Assembly (NCBI GenBank): GCA_018711775.1
Contig: DVHV01000078.1
Location: 1-20,874 of the forward strand
DNA: 20,874 bases
Reading direction: 5' to 3'
Source: Candidatus Onthocola stercoravium
Lineage (GTDB): Bacteria; Bacillota_I; Bacilli_A; RF39; UBA660
The translations under genes were made by a program, and so were the position numbers. Below the pieces are notes generated by a model that searched no databases, was not told the origin of the DNA, and worked only from the letters and a program-made list of their open reading frames with translations. Below, in pieces: positions 14,818 through 20,280 of this stretch; the first letter of the stretch is position 1, and every line of letters starts with the position of its first letter.

Positions 14818-15690
14818 ATGAAAGTTTTAACAGAAAAATTAGATTATCAATTATATGAAGAAATGTTTGTAAACAAGGATTTAAGTAAAGTTAGAGAATT
14901 GTGGAAGGCAATTTGTGAAAATCCAGTATTTTTAAGAGAGGCTATGGAAATAGATAAGATTGCTAATTCATCAGTTTTATCTTTTAGAGCACCAATGATT
15001 TGTTTTATGATGCTTCGTTTGCCAGCTAGTGTACCAGAATATTTTTATAGCAATTTAGTTGATTTAGTTATCAGAAGACAAGATGTTGCTAGTTCAATAG
15101 ATATTCATGGAACTTATATAGATTTTCTTTCTTTAGTGCTAGGTAACTGTAATTTAAAATTAGAGGATTATCAAAAAGATAAAATAATGGATTTGATTAG
15201 TAGTAATTATGGTTTTGAAGAAAATAAGCTTAGTGTAAATTATACAGAACTATTAGCAATGGAAAGCCCAGTTGTAGCTAGATTACATGCTAAAGATTTA
15301 GACGTATCTGTAAGTGAATATGAGTATGAGGCATTTTTTAATGGAGAAGTTAAAAGTGCTGATGTTACTAGAAGATATAAAACAGCGAGTGACTATCGAA
15401 CTAATGCCTTAAAGAATACTAGTTTTTCGGAATTTGATAGAGATATGATATTAACAAGAATAAATCAGGATGAATTTGAGTTTTATCAATTTATAAATTA
15501 TCTTTTAAAACAACTAGCTTTTAAAGGAACCAATGATTTAAGTTTAGAATATATTATTGTAACTTCTAAGGAAGATTTAAAAGTTAAATTTGCTAATGAT
15601 AGTGATACATTAGATGAAGTATTAGTTATAAAAGGTTTAGTAGATAAACATTATCAAGAAGAAAATACTTTGTTAAGAAGAGTAAATTAA
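14818..15690 (+). CDS. Hypothetical protein, 290 aa, family not recognised
   Basis: No motif I recognise. The protein is soluble-looking: no signal peptide, no convincing membrane helix, rich in Leu, Asp, Glu and Lys, and apparently mostly helical. One moderately hydrophobic stretch (FRAPMICFMMLRLPASVPEYFY, about residues 56-77) is more likely a buried core helix. A short Tyr/Glu-rich segment (SEYEYEAFFNGE, about 166-177) and an Arg-containing segment after it (TRRYKTASDYR) may mark a domain boundary. ATG 14818 has AAAGGGG nine bases upstream. It is a single-gene unit with a strong extended -10 promoter before it and a GAAA-loop terminator at its stop, so it is probably well expressed. It is likely lineage-restricted; function unknown. 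Confidence 0.8.
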   Translation: MKVLTEKLDYQLYEEMFVNKDLSKVRELWKAICENPVFLREAMEIDKIANSSVLSFRAPMICFMMLRLPASVPEYFYSNLVDLVIRRQDVASSIDIHGTYIDFLSLVLGNCNLKLEDYQKDKIMDLISSNYGFEENKLSVNYTELLAMESPVVARLHAKDLDVSVSEYEYEAFFNGEVKSADVTRRYKTASDYRTNALKNTSFSEFDRDMILTRINQDEFEFYQFINYLLKQLAFKGTNDLSLEYIIVTSKEDLKVKFANDSDTLDEVLVIKGLVDKHYQEENTLLRRVN

Positions 15691-15708
15691 GCAGGAAACT
15701 GCTTTTTT
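15689..15708 (+). terminator. Intrinsic terminator at the 14818 gene stop
   Basis: AAGCAG (15689-15694), GAAA tetraloop, CTGCTT (15699-15704), then T to 15708. The left arm includes the last two bases of the TAA stop. Confidence 0.9.
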
Positions 15709-15747
15709 CTTTCCCTTTTTTATGTTATTATTAGAAAGGTGAAGAAA

Positions 15748-16308
15748 ATGGAAGAAAAAGTAAGTATTAATATAAGCGCAAGACATGTGCATTTAACGCG
15801 TGAAGCTCATGCCAAGTTATTTGATCATGATTTAACAGTTAGGAATCCTTTAAATCAAGTTGGTCAATTTGCGGCGAATGAGACAGTTACAATAAAAACT
15901 GATAAGGGTGTTTTTGAAAATGTTAGAATAATTGGTCCTTTAAGAAGCTATAATCAAGTAGAAATATCTATGACTGATGCTAGAAAATTAGGAATTAAGC
16001 CTCCAGTTAGGAAAAGTGGCCATTTAGATGGTGCAGAAACGGTAACTATCTGTACAGAAAAAGGTGAAGTTACTGGGTCTTTTTGTATTATAGCTGATCG
16101 ACATGTACATATGAATCCTGCAAAGGCTCAAGAACTAGGTGTAGTTGATGATGAAGTATTAAAACTTTCGATTCCTGGTGATAAGAGTGGCGTAATAGAT
16201 GTTCATGCTAAAGTAAGTGACGATGGTTATTATGAAGTACATCTAGATACCGATGATGCTAATGCCTTTTTGATTAATCCGGGAGATATGGGAATTTTAA
16301 GTAAATAG
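15748..16308 (+). CDS. pduL: PduL-type phosphate acyltransferase (phosphotransacetylase)
   Basis: 186 residues, slightly shorter than typical PduL (about 200-215) because it lacks an N-terminal encapsulation peptide, which suggests a cytosolic enzyme rather than one in a microcompartment. Conserved features: SARHVHLT with Zn-binding H13 and H15, LNQVGQFAANETV, GPLRSYNQVEISMTDARKLG, and ADRHVHM with H119 and H121. It interconverts acyl-CoA and acyl-phosphate, here most likely acetyl-CoA and acetyl-phosphate for ATP generation with acetate kinase. No pdu/eut shell genes are nearby. The start ATG 15748 is favoured over GTG 15739 because the GTG is part of the AAAGGTG ribosome binding site. Confidence 0.93.
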   Translation: MEEKVSINISARHVHLTREAHAKLFDHDLTVRNPLNQVGQFAANETVTIKTDKGVFENVRIIGPLRSYNQVEISMTDARKLGIKPPVRKSGHLDGAETVTICTEKGEVTGSFCIIADRHVHMNPAKAQELGVVDDEVLKLSIPGDKSGVIDVHAKVSDDGYYEVHLDTDDANAFLINPGDMGILSK

Positions 16309-16311
16309 TTT

Positions 16312-16350
16312 AAAGATTGAGGCAAATATAGTTTGTTTTCAATCTTTTTT
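16312..16350 (+). terminator. Intrinsic terminator after pduL
   Basis: AAAGATTGA (16312-16320) pairs with TCAATCTTT (16339-16347), with an inner CAAA/TTTG pairing inside the loop, followed by T to 16350. Confidence 0.85.
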
Positions 16351-16351
16351 C

Positions 16352-16380
16352 TTTGCATAATGCAAACTTAATGATATAAT
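16352..16380 (+). promoter_or_regulatory. Promoter of the antirepressor-like gene with overlapping palindromic operator
   Basis: A perfect 15-bp palindrome TTTGCAT-A-ATGCAAA occupies 16352-16366. Its first six bases (TTTGCA) are placed as a -35 box, exactly 17 bp before TATAAT (16375-16380), which also carries the extended TGA (16372-16374). A protein bound to the palindrome would block the -35. RNA should start near 16387, leaving a leader of about 168 bases before ATG 16555. Autoregulation by the downstream DNA-binding-type protein is a guess. Confidence 0.65.
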
Positions 16381-16397
16381 TTATTTAGATATTAAGG

Positions 16398-16549
16398 CCT
16401 ACCTAGATTTTAGTTTTTATTTGTGATTTATGTTTGGGGCAAAATAATAAAGGAAGGAGAAGAACTTTGGAAACAAAGTTAAATCATAGTAACAAAACAT
16501 TACGCTATGATATGTTTTGCTTTGTTAAAATGCTAAAAGGAAAGGTAGG
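16398..16549 (+). promoter_or_regulatory. Structured 5' leader: anti-RBS segment, two hairpins and a competing fold
   Basis: CCTACCT (16398-16404) is the exact complement of the AGGTAGG (16543-16549) ribosome binding site of the gene at 16555. Between them lie hairpin 1, AACTTTG-GAAA-CAAAGTT (16463-16480), and hairpin 2, ATCATAG (16483-16489) with CTATGAT (16505-16511), extendable by TAA/TTA. A competing fold pairs CAAAACAT (16493-16500) with ATGTTTTG (16512-16519) and AACAAAG (16472-16478) with the adjoining CTTTGTT (16520-16526), destroying both hairpins. All pairings are read directly; the regulatory meaning is inferred. It matches no riboswitch class that I know. Confidence 0.5.
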
Positions 16550-16595
16550 TATGTATGGAAAACAAAAAATTAGAAACAATAACAAAGTTATTTGA
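16467..16595 (+). CDS. Possible leader ORF (42 aa) overlapping the antirepressor-like gene
   Basis: TTG 16467 is preceded by a strong AAGGAAGGAG ribosome binding site with seven-base spacing and opens a 42-codon frame (METKLNHSNKTLRYDMFCF, then VKMLKGKVGMYGKQK) ending at TGA 16593-16595, 38 bases inside the next gene in another frame. The start codon lies in the left arm of hairpin 1, and translation would run through both hairpins and the downstream ribosome binding site. The peptide matches no family I know. It may be a coupling or attenuation leader, or chance given the TTG start. Confidence 0.35.
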   Translation: METKLNHSNKTLRYDMFCFVKMLKGKVGMYGKQKIRNNNKVI

Positions 16596-17409
16596 AGGTT
16601 CTCAAATAAGAAGTGTTTGGGATAATGAATTAGAAGATTACTATTTTAGTGTGGTTGATGTAATTAGTGCATTAACAACTGGTGACTATCAAAAATCAAG
16701 AAATTATTGGAAGTGGTTAAAAGGAAAATTAATTGATGAGGGTAGTGAATTGGTTAGTAAAACTAACCAGTTGAAAATGAAAGCCCAAGATGGAAAAATG
16801 AGAGATACAGATGTACTCGATACTAAAGGCATTTTAAGACTTATTGAATCAGTTCCATCACCTAAAGCTGAACCATTTAAGTTATGGTTAGCATCATTAG
16901 GTAACGAAAGAATTAATGAAGTATTTAATCCGGAGTTAGCAATTAATAGAGCGATTGATTATTATCGGAGTAGAGGTTATGATGATGAATGGATTGAAGC
17001 AAGACTTAAAGGTATAATTAATCGTAATAAATTAACAGATGCTTGGAAAAGTGCTGGAATTACTGAAGGATATGAATTTGGAGTACTTACTAATGAAATA
17101 TACAAAGAATGGTCAGGTATGACTGCAAAAGAGTATAAGGGTTTTAAGGGTTTAAGAAAAGAATCTTTGCGAGATAATATGTCTGATATTGAAGTTGCTT
17201 TAACTGATTTAGGTGAAATTGCCACTAGAGAGCTTGTAAAAGAACATAAACCACATGGCTTAAAGGAAAATAAGGAAATTGCTAAAGCTGGTGGCAATGT
17301 TGCGAAAGTTGCTAAAGATAATCTTGAAGAAAAATTAGGTAAGTCTATTGTTTCTAATCAAAATAAATTAAATTATAAATATATGGATGATTCTAAATTA
17401 ATTGAATAG
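16555..17409 (+). CDS. Bro-N (BRO family) phage-antirepressor-like protein
   Basis: 284 residues. The N-terminal half (about 10-115) is a Bro-N domain: IRSVWDNELEDYYFSVVDVISALT, a YWKWLKGKL segment, then TDVLDTKGILRLIESVPSPKAEPFKLWLASLG. The C-terminal half follows the conserved pattern of this group: NPELAINRAIDYYRSRGYDDEWI, LTDAWKSAGITEGYEFGVLTNEIYKEWSGMTAKEYKGFKGL, LRDNMSDIEVALTDLGEIAT, and KENKEIAKAGGNVAKVAK. Bro-N proteins act as phage antirepressors or DNA-damage-linked regulators (related to DinD); many occur singly in gut Firmicutes with unknown roles. No phage genes flank it here. ATG 16555 has AGGTAGG five bases upstream. Downstream there is no clear terminator before dus. Confidence 0.85.
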   Translation: MENKKLETITKLFEGSQIRSVWDNELEDYYFSVVDVISALTTGDYQKSRNYWKWLKGKLIDEGSELVSKTNQLKMKAQDGKMRDTDVLDTKGILRLIESVPSPKAEPFKLWLASLGNERINEVFNPELAINRAIDYYRSRGYDDEWIEARLKGIINRNKLTDAWKSAGITEGYEFGVLTNEIYKEWSGMTAKEYKGFKGLRKESLRDNMSDIEVALTDLGEIATRELVKEHKPHGLKENKEIAKAGGNVAKVAKDNLEEKLGKSIVSNQNKLNYKYMDDSKLIE

Positions 17410-17430
17410 GATAAAGAAAATTTTATTTGC

Positions 17431-17459
17431 TAGACAAAAATGGGTAAATATGATAAATT
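17431..17459 (+). promoter_or_regulatory. Promoter for dus
   Basis: TAGACA (17431-17436), 17-bp spacer, TAAATT (17454-17459) with TGA just upstream (17451-17453) as an extended -10. The -35 is identical to that of the 14818 gene. Confidence 0.6.
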
Positions 17460-17496
17460 AGATTAGAATTTTTACTTTAATTTTAAGGTGGTAAAT

Positions 17497-18498
17497 ATGA
17501 AATGGAATATTGGTAATGTTGAAATTAAAAATCAAGTAGTTTTAGCTCCAATGGCAGGAGTTTCTAATCCAACATATATGAAGATATGTGAAGATATGGG
17601 TGTGGGTTATGTAGTTACGGAACTTATCAGTGCTGAGGCTATATCCCGTAATAATCAAAAGACATTAGAAATGTTAAAGGGAATTGAAAATTTGAAAGTT
17701 CCTGTTGCAATTCAAATATTTGGATCTAATCCTGAAGTTATGGCTAATGCTGCAAAGATTATAAATGAATTATATCCTAAGGCAATAATCGATATTAATA
17801 TGGGGTGCCCTGTTCCAAAAGTTGCTTTAAAAAATGAAGCGGGAAGTGCTCTTCTTAAAAATCCGGATAGAATAGAAAAAATTGTATCAGCGGTAGTTGC
17901 AGCAGTAAATGTTCCAGTTACTGTAAAGATTCGTAGTGGTTGGGATGATTCTAGTATCAATGCTTGTGAAGTGGCTAAAATTATTGAAAGAGCAGGAGCC
18001 AAGGCAATAGCAATTCATGCACGGACTAGGGCTCAGGGCTATAGTGGTAAAGCAAACTGGCAAATAATTAAAGATGTAGTTGGGTCAGTTAAAATTCCTG
18101 TCATAGGTAATGGCGATATTTTGTCTTGTTACGATGCTAAGAGAATGCTTGATGAGACTGGGTGCATTGCTGTTATGATTGGACGGGGTGTTATGGGGAA
18201 TCCTTGGTTAATTAGAGAATGTGTTAATTATTTGGAAAGTGGAGAAGAACCTAAAAACATTACGTGTGATGAAAGAATCGATATGATGGAATATCATTTG
18301 CAAGAACTAATAAAAGATAAATGTGAAAGACAAGCAGTTTTAGAAATGCGTGGACATATTCTCAATTATTTAAAGGGTTTACCAGAGAATAAAGAAATAA
18401 AGAAACAAGTATGTGAATGTAAAACTAGTACGGAAATTTTGAATGTATTAGAAAATTATCGAAATAAATTAAAGAACGACTTGGTTGGTGGAAACTAA
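17497..18498 (+). CDS. dusB: tRNA-dihydrouridine synthase (DusB-type)
   Basis: 333 residues, normal length. An FMN-binding TIM barrel comes first: LAPMAGVSNPTYMKICEDMG, IQIFGSNPEVM, INMGCPVPKV with catalytic Cys104, KIRSGWDD, IHARTRAQGYSGKANW, GNGDI, and IGRGVMGNPW. A helical tRNA-binding domain follows (about 240-333). It reduces a uridine in the tRNA D-loop to dihydrouridine using NADPH and FMN. ATG 17497 is chosen over GTG 17488 because the GTG is part of the AAGGTGG ribosome binding site. Its last codons form the left arm of a terminator. DusB genes often neighbour lysS or fis-like genes; neither is seen here. Confidence 0.95.
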   Translation: MKWNIGNVEIKNQVVLAPMAGVSNPTYMKICEDMGVGYVVTELISAEAISRNNQKTLEMLKGIENLKVPVAIQIFGSNPEVMANAAKIINELYPKAIIDINMGCPVPKVALKNEAGSALLKNPDRIEKIVSAVVAAVNVPVTVKIRSGWDDSSINACEVAKIIERAGAKAIAIHARTRAQGYSGKANWQIIKDVVGSVKIPVIGNGDILSCYDAKRMLDETGCIAVMIGRGVMGNPWLIRECVNYLESGEEPKNITCDERIDMMEYHLQELIKDKCERQAVLEMRGHILNYLKGLPENKEIKKQVCECKTSTEILNVLENYRNKLKNDLVGGN

Positions 18499-18511
18499 GT
18501 CGTTTTGATTT
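18475..18511 (+). terminator. Intrinsic terminator overlapping the dus stop
   Basis: AACGACTTGGTT (18475-18486) pairs with AACTAAGTCGTT (18493-18504), twelve pairs with one G-T, six-base loop, then a T-rich tail. The TAA stop (18496-18498) lies in the right arm, so the last codons of dus are part of the hairpin. Confidence 0.9.
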
Positions 18512-18545
18512 TATTCAATTATTTCTTTTGTACTACTTTTGGCAA

Positions 18546-18579
18546 ATGAAAAAGATTTAGTTTTCTTTAACTAAATCTT
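18546..18579 (-). terminator. Intrinsic terminator overlapping the murC stop
   Basis: On the minus strand AAGATTTAGTT (18579-18569) pairs with AACTAAATCTT (18562-18552) over a six-base loop, followed by TTTTTC. The murC stop (18559-18557) lies in the second arm. Confidence 0.9.
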
Positions 18580-19921
18580 GGCTTATTTTATTAACTGGTC
18601 CTGCTCCAACAGTGATGACTAAATCTTTTTCTTGCACGTTATTTTTTATATAATCAGTTATTTTAGCAAATGAATCTAAATATATTACGTTAGGATTCTT
18701 TCCTTTTATTTTATCTACTAACATATCTTCACTAATATTAAAAGTATTTATTTCTCTAGCAGGATAGATTGGAGCAATGATGATATTGTCAAATTTGGAT
18801 AATACATCAGCGAAAGCATCGAGGTGTTCTTTAGTTCTAGAGTAAGTATGAGATTGGAATATACAGTAGTCTTTATTATGTTTAACTTCTTTTACAGATG
18901 TTAAAGTAGTTTTAATTTCAGTAGGGTGATGAGCATAATCATCATAAATATAAGCCCCATTATATGTCCCAAGGTATTCAAATCTTCTTCCTACACCACG
19001 ATATTTTTCTAAACCATTTTTAATTGTATTAATATCCTTAATATAATTATAACTTAAAGCAAATGCTGCAAGAGTATTATAAATGTTATGATAGCCATTT
19101 ATATTTAAATTGATTGTTGTTAATAATTCATCATGATAGTAGATATCAAAACTATAATGACCTAAATCATTTTTACTAATATTTTTAGCCATATAGTCGG
19201 AATTATTTTTTATACCATAGGTAATTATTTTTCCTTCATAACCACTTTCGACATTATTAGAATTTGTATCATCATTATTTTTGACTAGGATACCATTTTC
19301 AGGTAGTAAATTAACATATTTATTAAATGATTTTTTAATATTATCTAAGTTTTTAAAATAATCTAAGTGATCATTATCAATGTTGGTAATAATTATACCT
19401 GTAGGATGAAAATGAAGGAATGAATCGACATATTCGCATGATTCCATAATTAAATAATTGTTATCTCCGATGTAGGTATTCCCATTTATTTGGGATAGCA
19501 TAGCACCGATTTGAATCGTCGGATTTAATTTGGCTTCAAGAAATATTAGAGAGACCATACCAGTAGTGGTACTTTTGCCATGAGTTCCAGATATGCATAG
19601 ACAATTTTGATATTCTTTGGATATGATTCCTAGAAATTCTGCACGTTCATAATTTTCTTTGTTAAGTTTTTTAGTTTCGATTCGTTCAGGATCATCTTCA
19701 TGTATGGCTGCGGTATAAACAACAATATCGGCATTCTCAATCATTTCAGCATGATGTCCATAATTAATTATCATGCCTTCTTTTTTTAAATTTTCAGTTA
19801 ATTCGCTTTCGGTGATATCACTACCAGTAACTTTAGCGCCGAGTGATTTAGCAATCATAGCAATACCACTCATTGAGATGCCACCGATACCGATAAAATG
19901 GATAGTCTTATTTTGAAACAT
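18557..19921 (-). CDS. murC: UDP-N-acetylmuramate--L-alanine ligase
   Basis: 454 residues, normal for MurC. The N-terminal UDP-binding domain has GIGGISMSGIA (residues 11-21). The ATP-binding central domain has the P-loop GTHGKSTTT (112-120), ESCEYVDSFLHF, and TNIDNDHLDYF. The C-terminal domain includes GVGRRFEYLG and YDDYAHHPTEI. It adds L-alanine to UDP-MurNAc in the cytoplasm, the first peptide step of peptidoglycan synthesis. This gene, with the PdaC-like deacetylase, shows that the organism builds a peptidoglycan wall. ATG 19921 follows a consensus AAGGAGGT at five-base spacing. It is alone on the minus strand, not in a division/cell-wall cluster, and divergent from nrdD. Confidence 0.96.
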   Translation of the reverse strand: MFQNKTIHFIGIGGISMSGIAMIAKSLGAKVTGSDITESELTENLKKEGMIINYGHHAEMIENADIVVYTAAIHEDDPERIETKKLNKENYERAEFLGIISKEYQNCLCISGTHGKSTTTGMVSLIFLEAKLNPTIQIGAMLSQINGNTYIGDNNYLIMESCEYVDSFLHFHPTGIIITNIDNDHLDYFKNLDNIKKSFNKYVNLLPENGILVKNNDDTNSNNVESGYEGKIITYGIKNNSDYMAKNISKNDLGHYSFDIYYHDELLTTINLNINGYHNIYNTLAAFALSYNYIKDINTIKNGLEKYRGVGRRFEYLGTYNGAYIYDDYAHHPTEIKTTLTSVKEVKHNKDYCIFQSHTYSRTKEHLDAFADVLSKFDNIIIAPIYPAREINTFNISEDMLVDKIKGKNPNVIYLDSFAKITDYIKNNVQEKDLVITVGAGPVNKISQDLVKEN

Positions 19922-19946
19922 AGTTTACCTCCTTAAGTTCTACTAT

Positions 19947-19955
19947 ATTATAACA
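19947..19955 (-). promoter_or_regulatory. Extended -10 promoter of murC
   Basis: On the minus strand TGT-TATAAT (19955-19947). No good -35 is visible (ATTGCA at 17 bp). It lies about 25 bp before the start codon. Confidence 0.6.
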
Positions 19956-20017
19956 AAATATCTAAAAACTGCAATAAATTAGTAAATTTTTCAAATAATT
20001 TACAATGAGAAAAAATA

Positions 20018-20087
20018 TGTAAAATTCTTGATATGTAAATTTTGTAAAAAATGGAATTTTGAAAAAAGTAAAAAAATGTAAAAAATG
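20018..20087 (+). repeat. Cluster of short direct repeats (TGTAAA) upstream of nrdD
   Basis: ATATGTAAA occurs at 20015-20023 and 20031-20039. TGTAAAAAATG occurs at 20043-20053 and again, identically, at 20077-20087. An inverted TTTACA lies at 19999-20004. In such A-rich DNA some repetition is expected by chance, so the call as regulatory repeats is weak. Confidence 0.4.
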
Positions 20088-20105
20088 CATTTTTTTCAAT
20101 AAAGT

Positions 20106-20137
20106 TTAATTTTTGGCTAATATATGCCAAAAATTAA
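20106..20137. repeat. Perfect 12-bp inverted repeat between murC and nrdD, possible operator
   Basis: TTAATTTTTGGC (20106-20117), an eight-base spacer, then GCCAAAAATTAA (20126-20137), with no mismatch. It is about 85 bp upstream of the nrdD -35 and 150 bp from the murC -10. It is not followed by a clean T run and lies between divergent genes, so a terminator role makes little sense; an operator fits better. Confidence 0.6.
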
Positions 20138-20222
20138 TATTTTCTATAAAATGAACTGTTGGATAAATCAGGTAAAACTGAGAATTTCAAAAAAATGGAA
20201 AATTTAATTTTTAAAAAAATGA

Positions 20223-20251
20223 TAGACTTTTTATAATCTCTATACTATAAT
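20223..20251 (+). promoter_or_regulatory. Promoter of nrdD
   Basis: TAGACT (20223-20228), 17-bp spacer, TATAAT (20246-20251). A second TATAAT (20232-20237) lies in the spacer. The expected RNA start near 20258 leaves a leader of about 23 bases with AAGGAAGG. Confidence 0.7.
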
Positions 20252-20280
20252 GAAATCGTAAGGAAGGTAGGGTGTAGTAA

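Larger units (their letters stand above)
19922..20280. other. 359-bp AT-rich divergent intergenic region between murC and nrdD
   Basis: There is no plausible gene; the open frames in it are low-complexity. It holds the murC RBS and extended -10 at its left end and the nrdD promoter and RBS at its right end. Between them are a cluster of TGTAAA-type motifs (20018-20082), a palindrome AAAAAATGCATTTTTT (20080-20095), and a 12-bp perfect inverted repeat (20106-20137). Long A and T runs suggest intrinsically bent DNA. Confidence 0.8.

Noticed and set aside
16387..16554. Considered a tRNA or a known riboswitch or T-box in the leader
   Set aside because: There is no cloverleaf, no CCA end, no T-box TGGNACC-type motif, and no match to riboswitch cores I know; it is kept only as an unassigned structured leader.
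16977..17297. Minus-strand open frame of 106 codons inside the Bro-N gene
   Set aside because: It is a mirror of a well-conserved coding frame on the plus strand; the Ser/Leu/Pro-rich translation is typical of an antisense shadow.
19948..20130. Minus-strand open frame in the murC-nrdD space
   Set aside because: Its translation is Phe/Ile/Tyr-rich low complexity from A/T runs, it has no RBS, and it contains the murC promoter region.
20015..20137. Considered a replication origin, NrdR box or CRISPR-like repeat
   Set aside because: There are no DnaA boxes (TTATCCACA type), no NrdR-type ACAC...GTGT palindrome, and no regular repeat-spacer structure.
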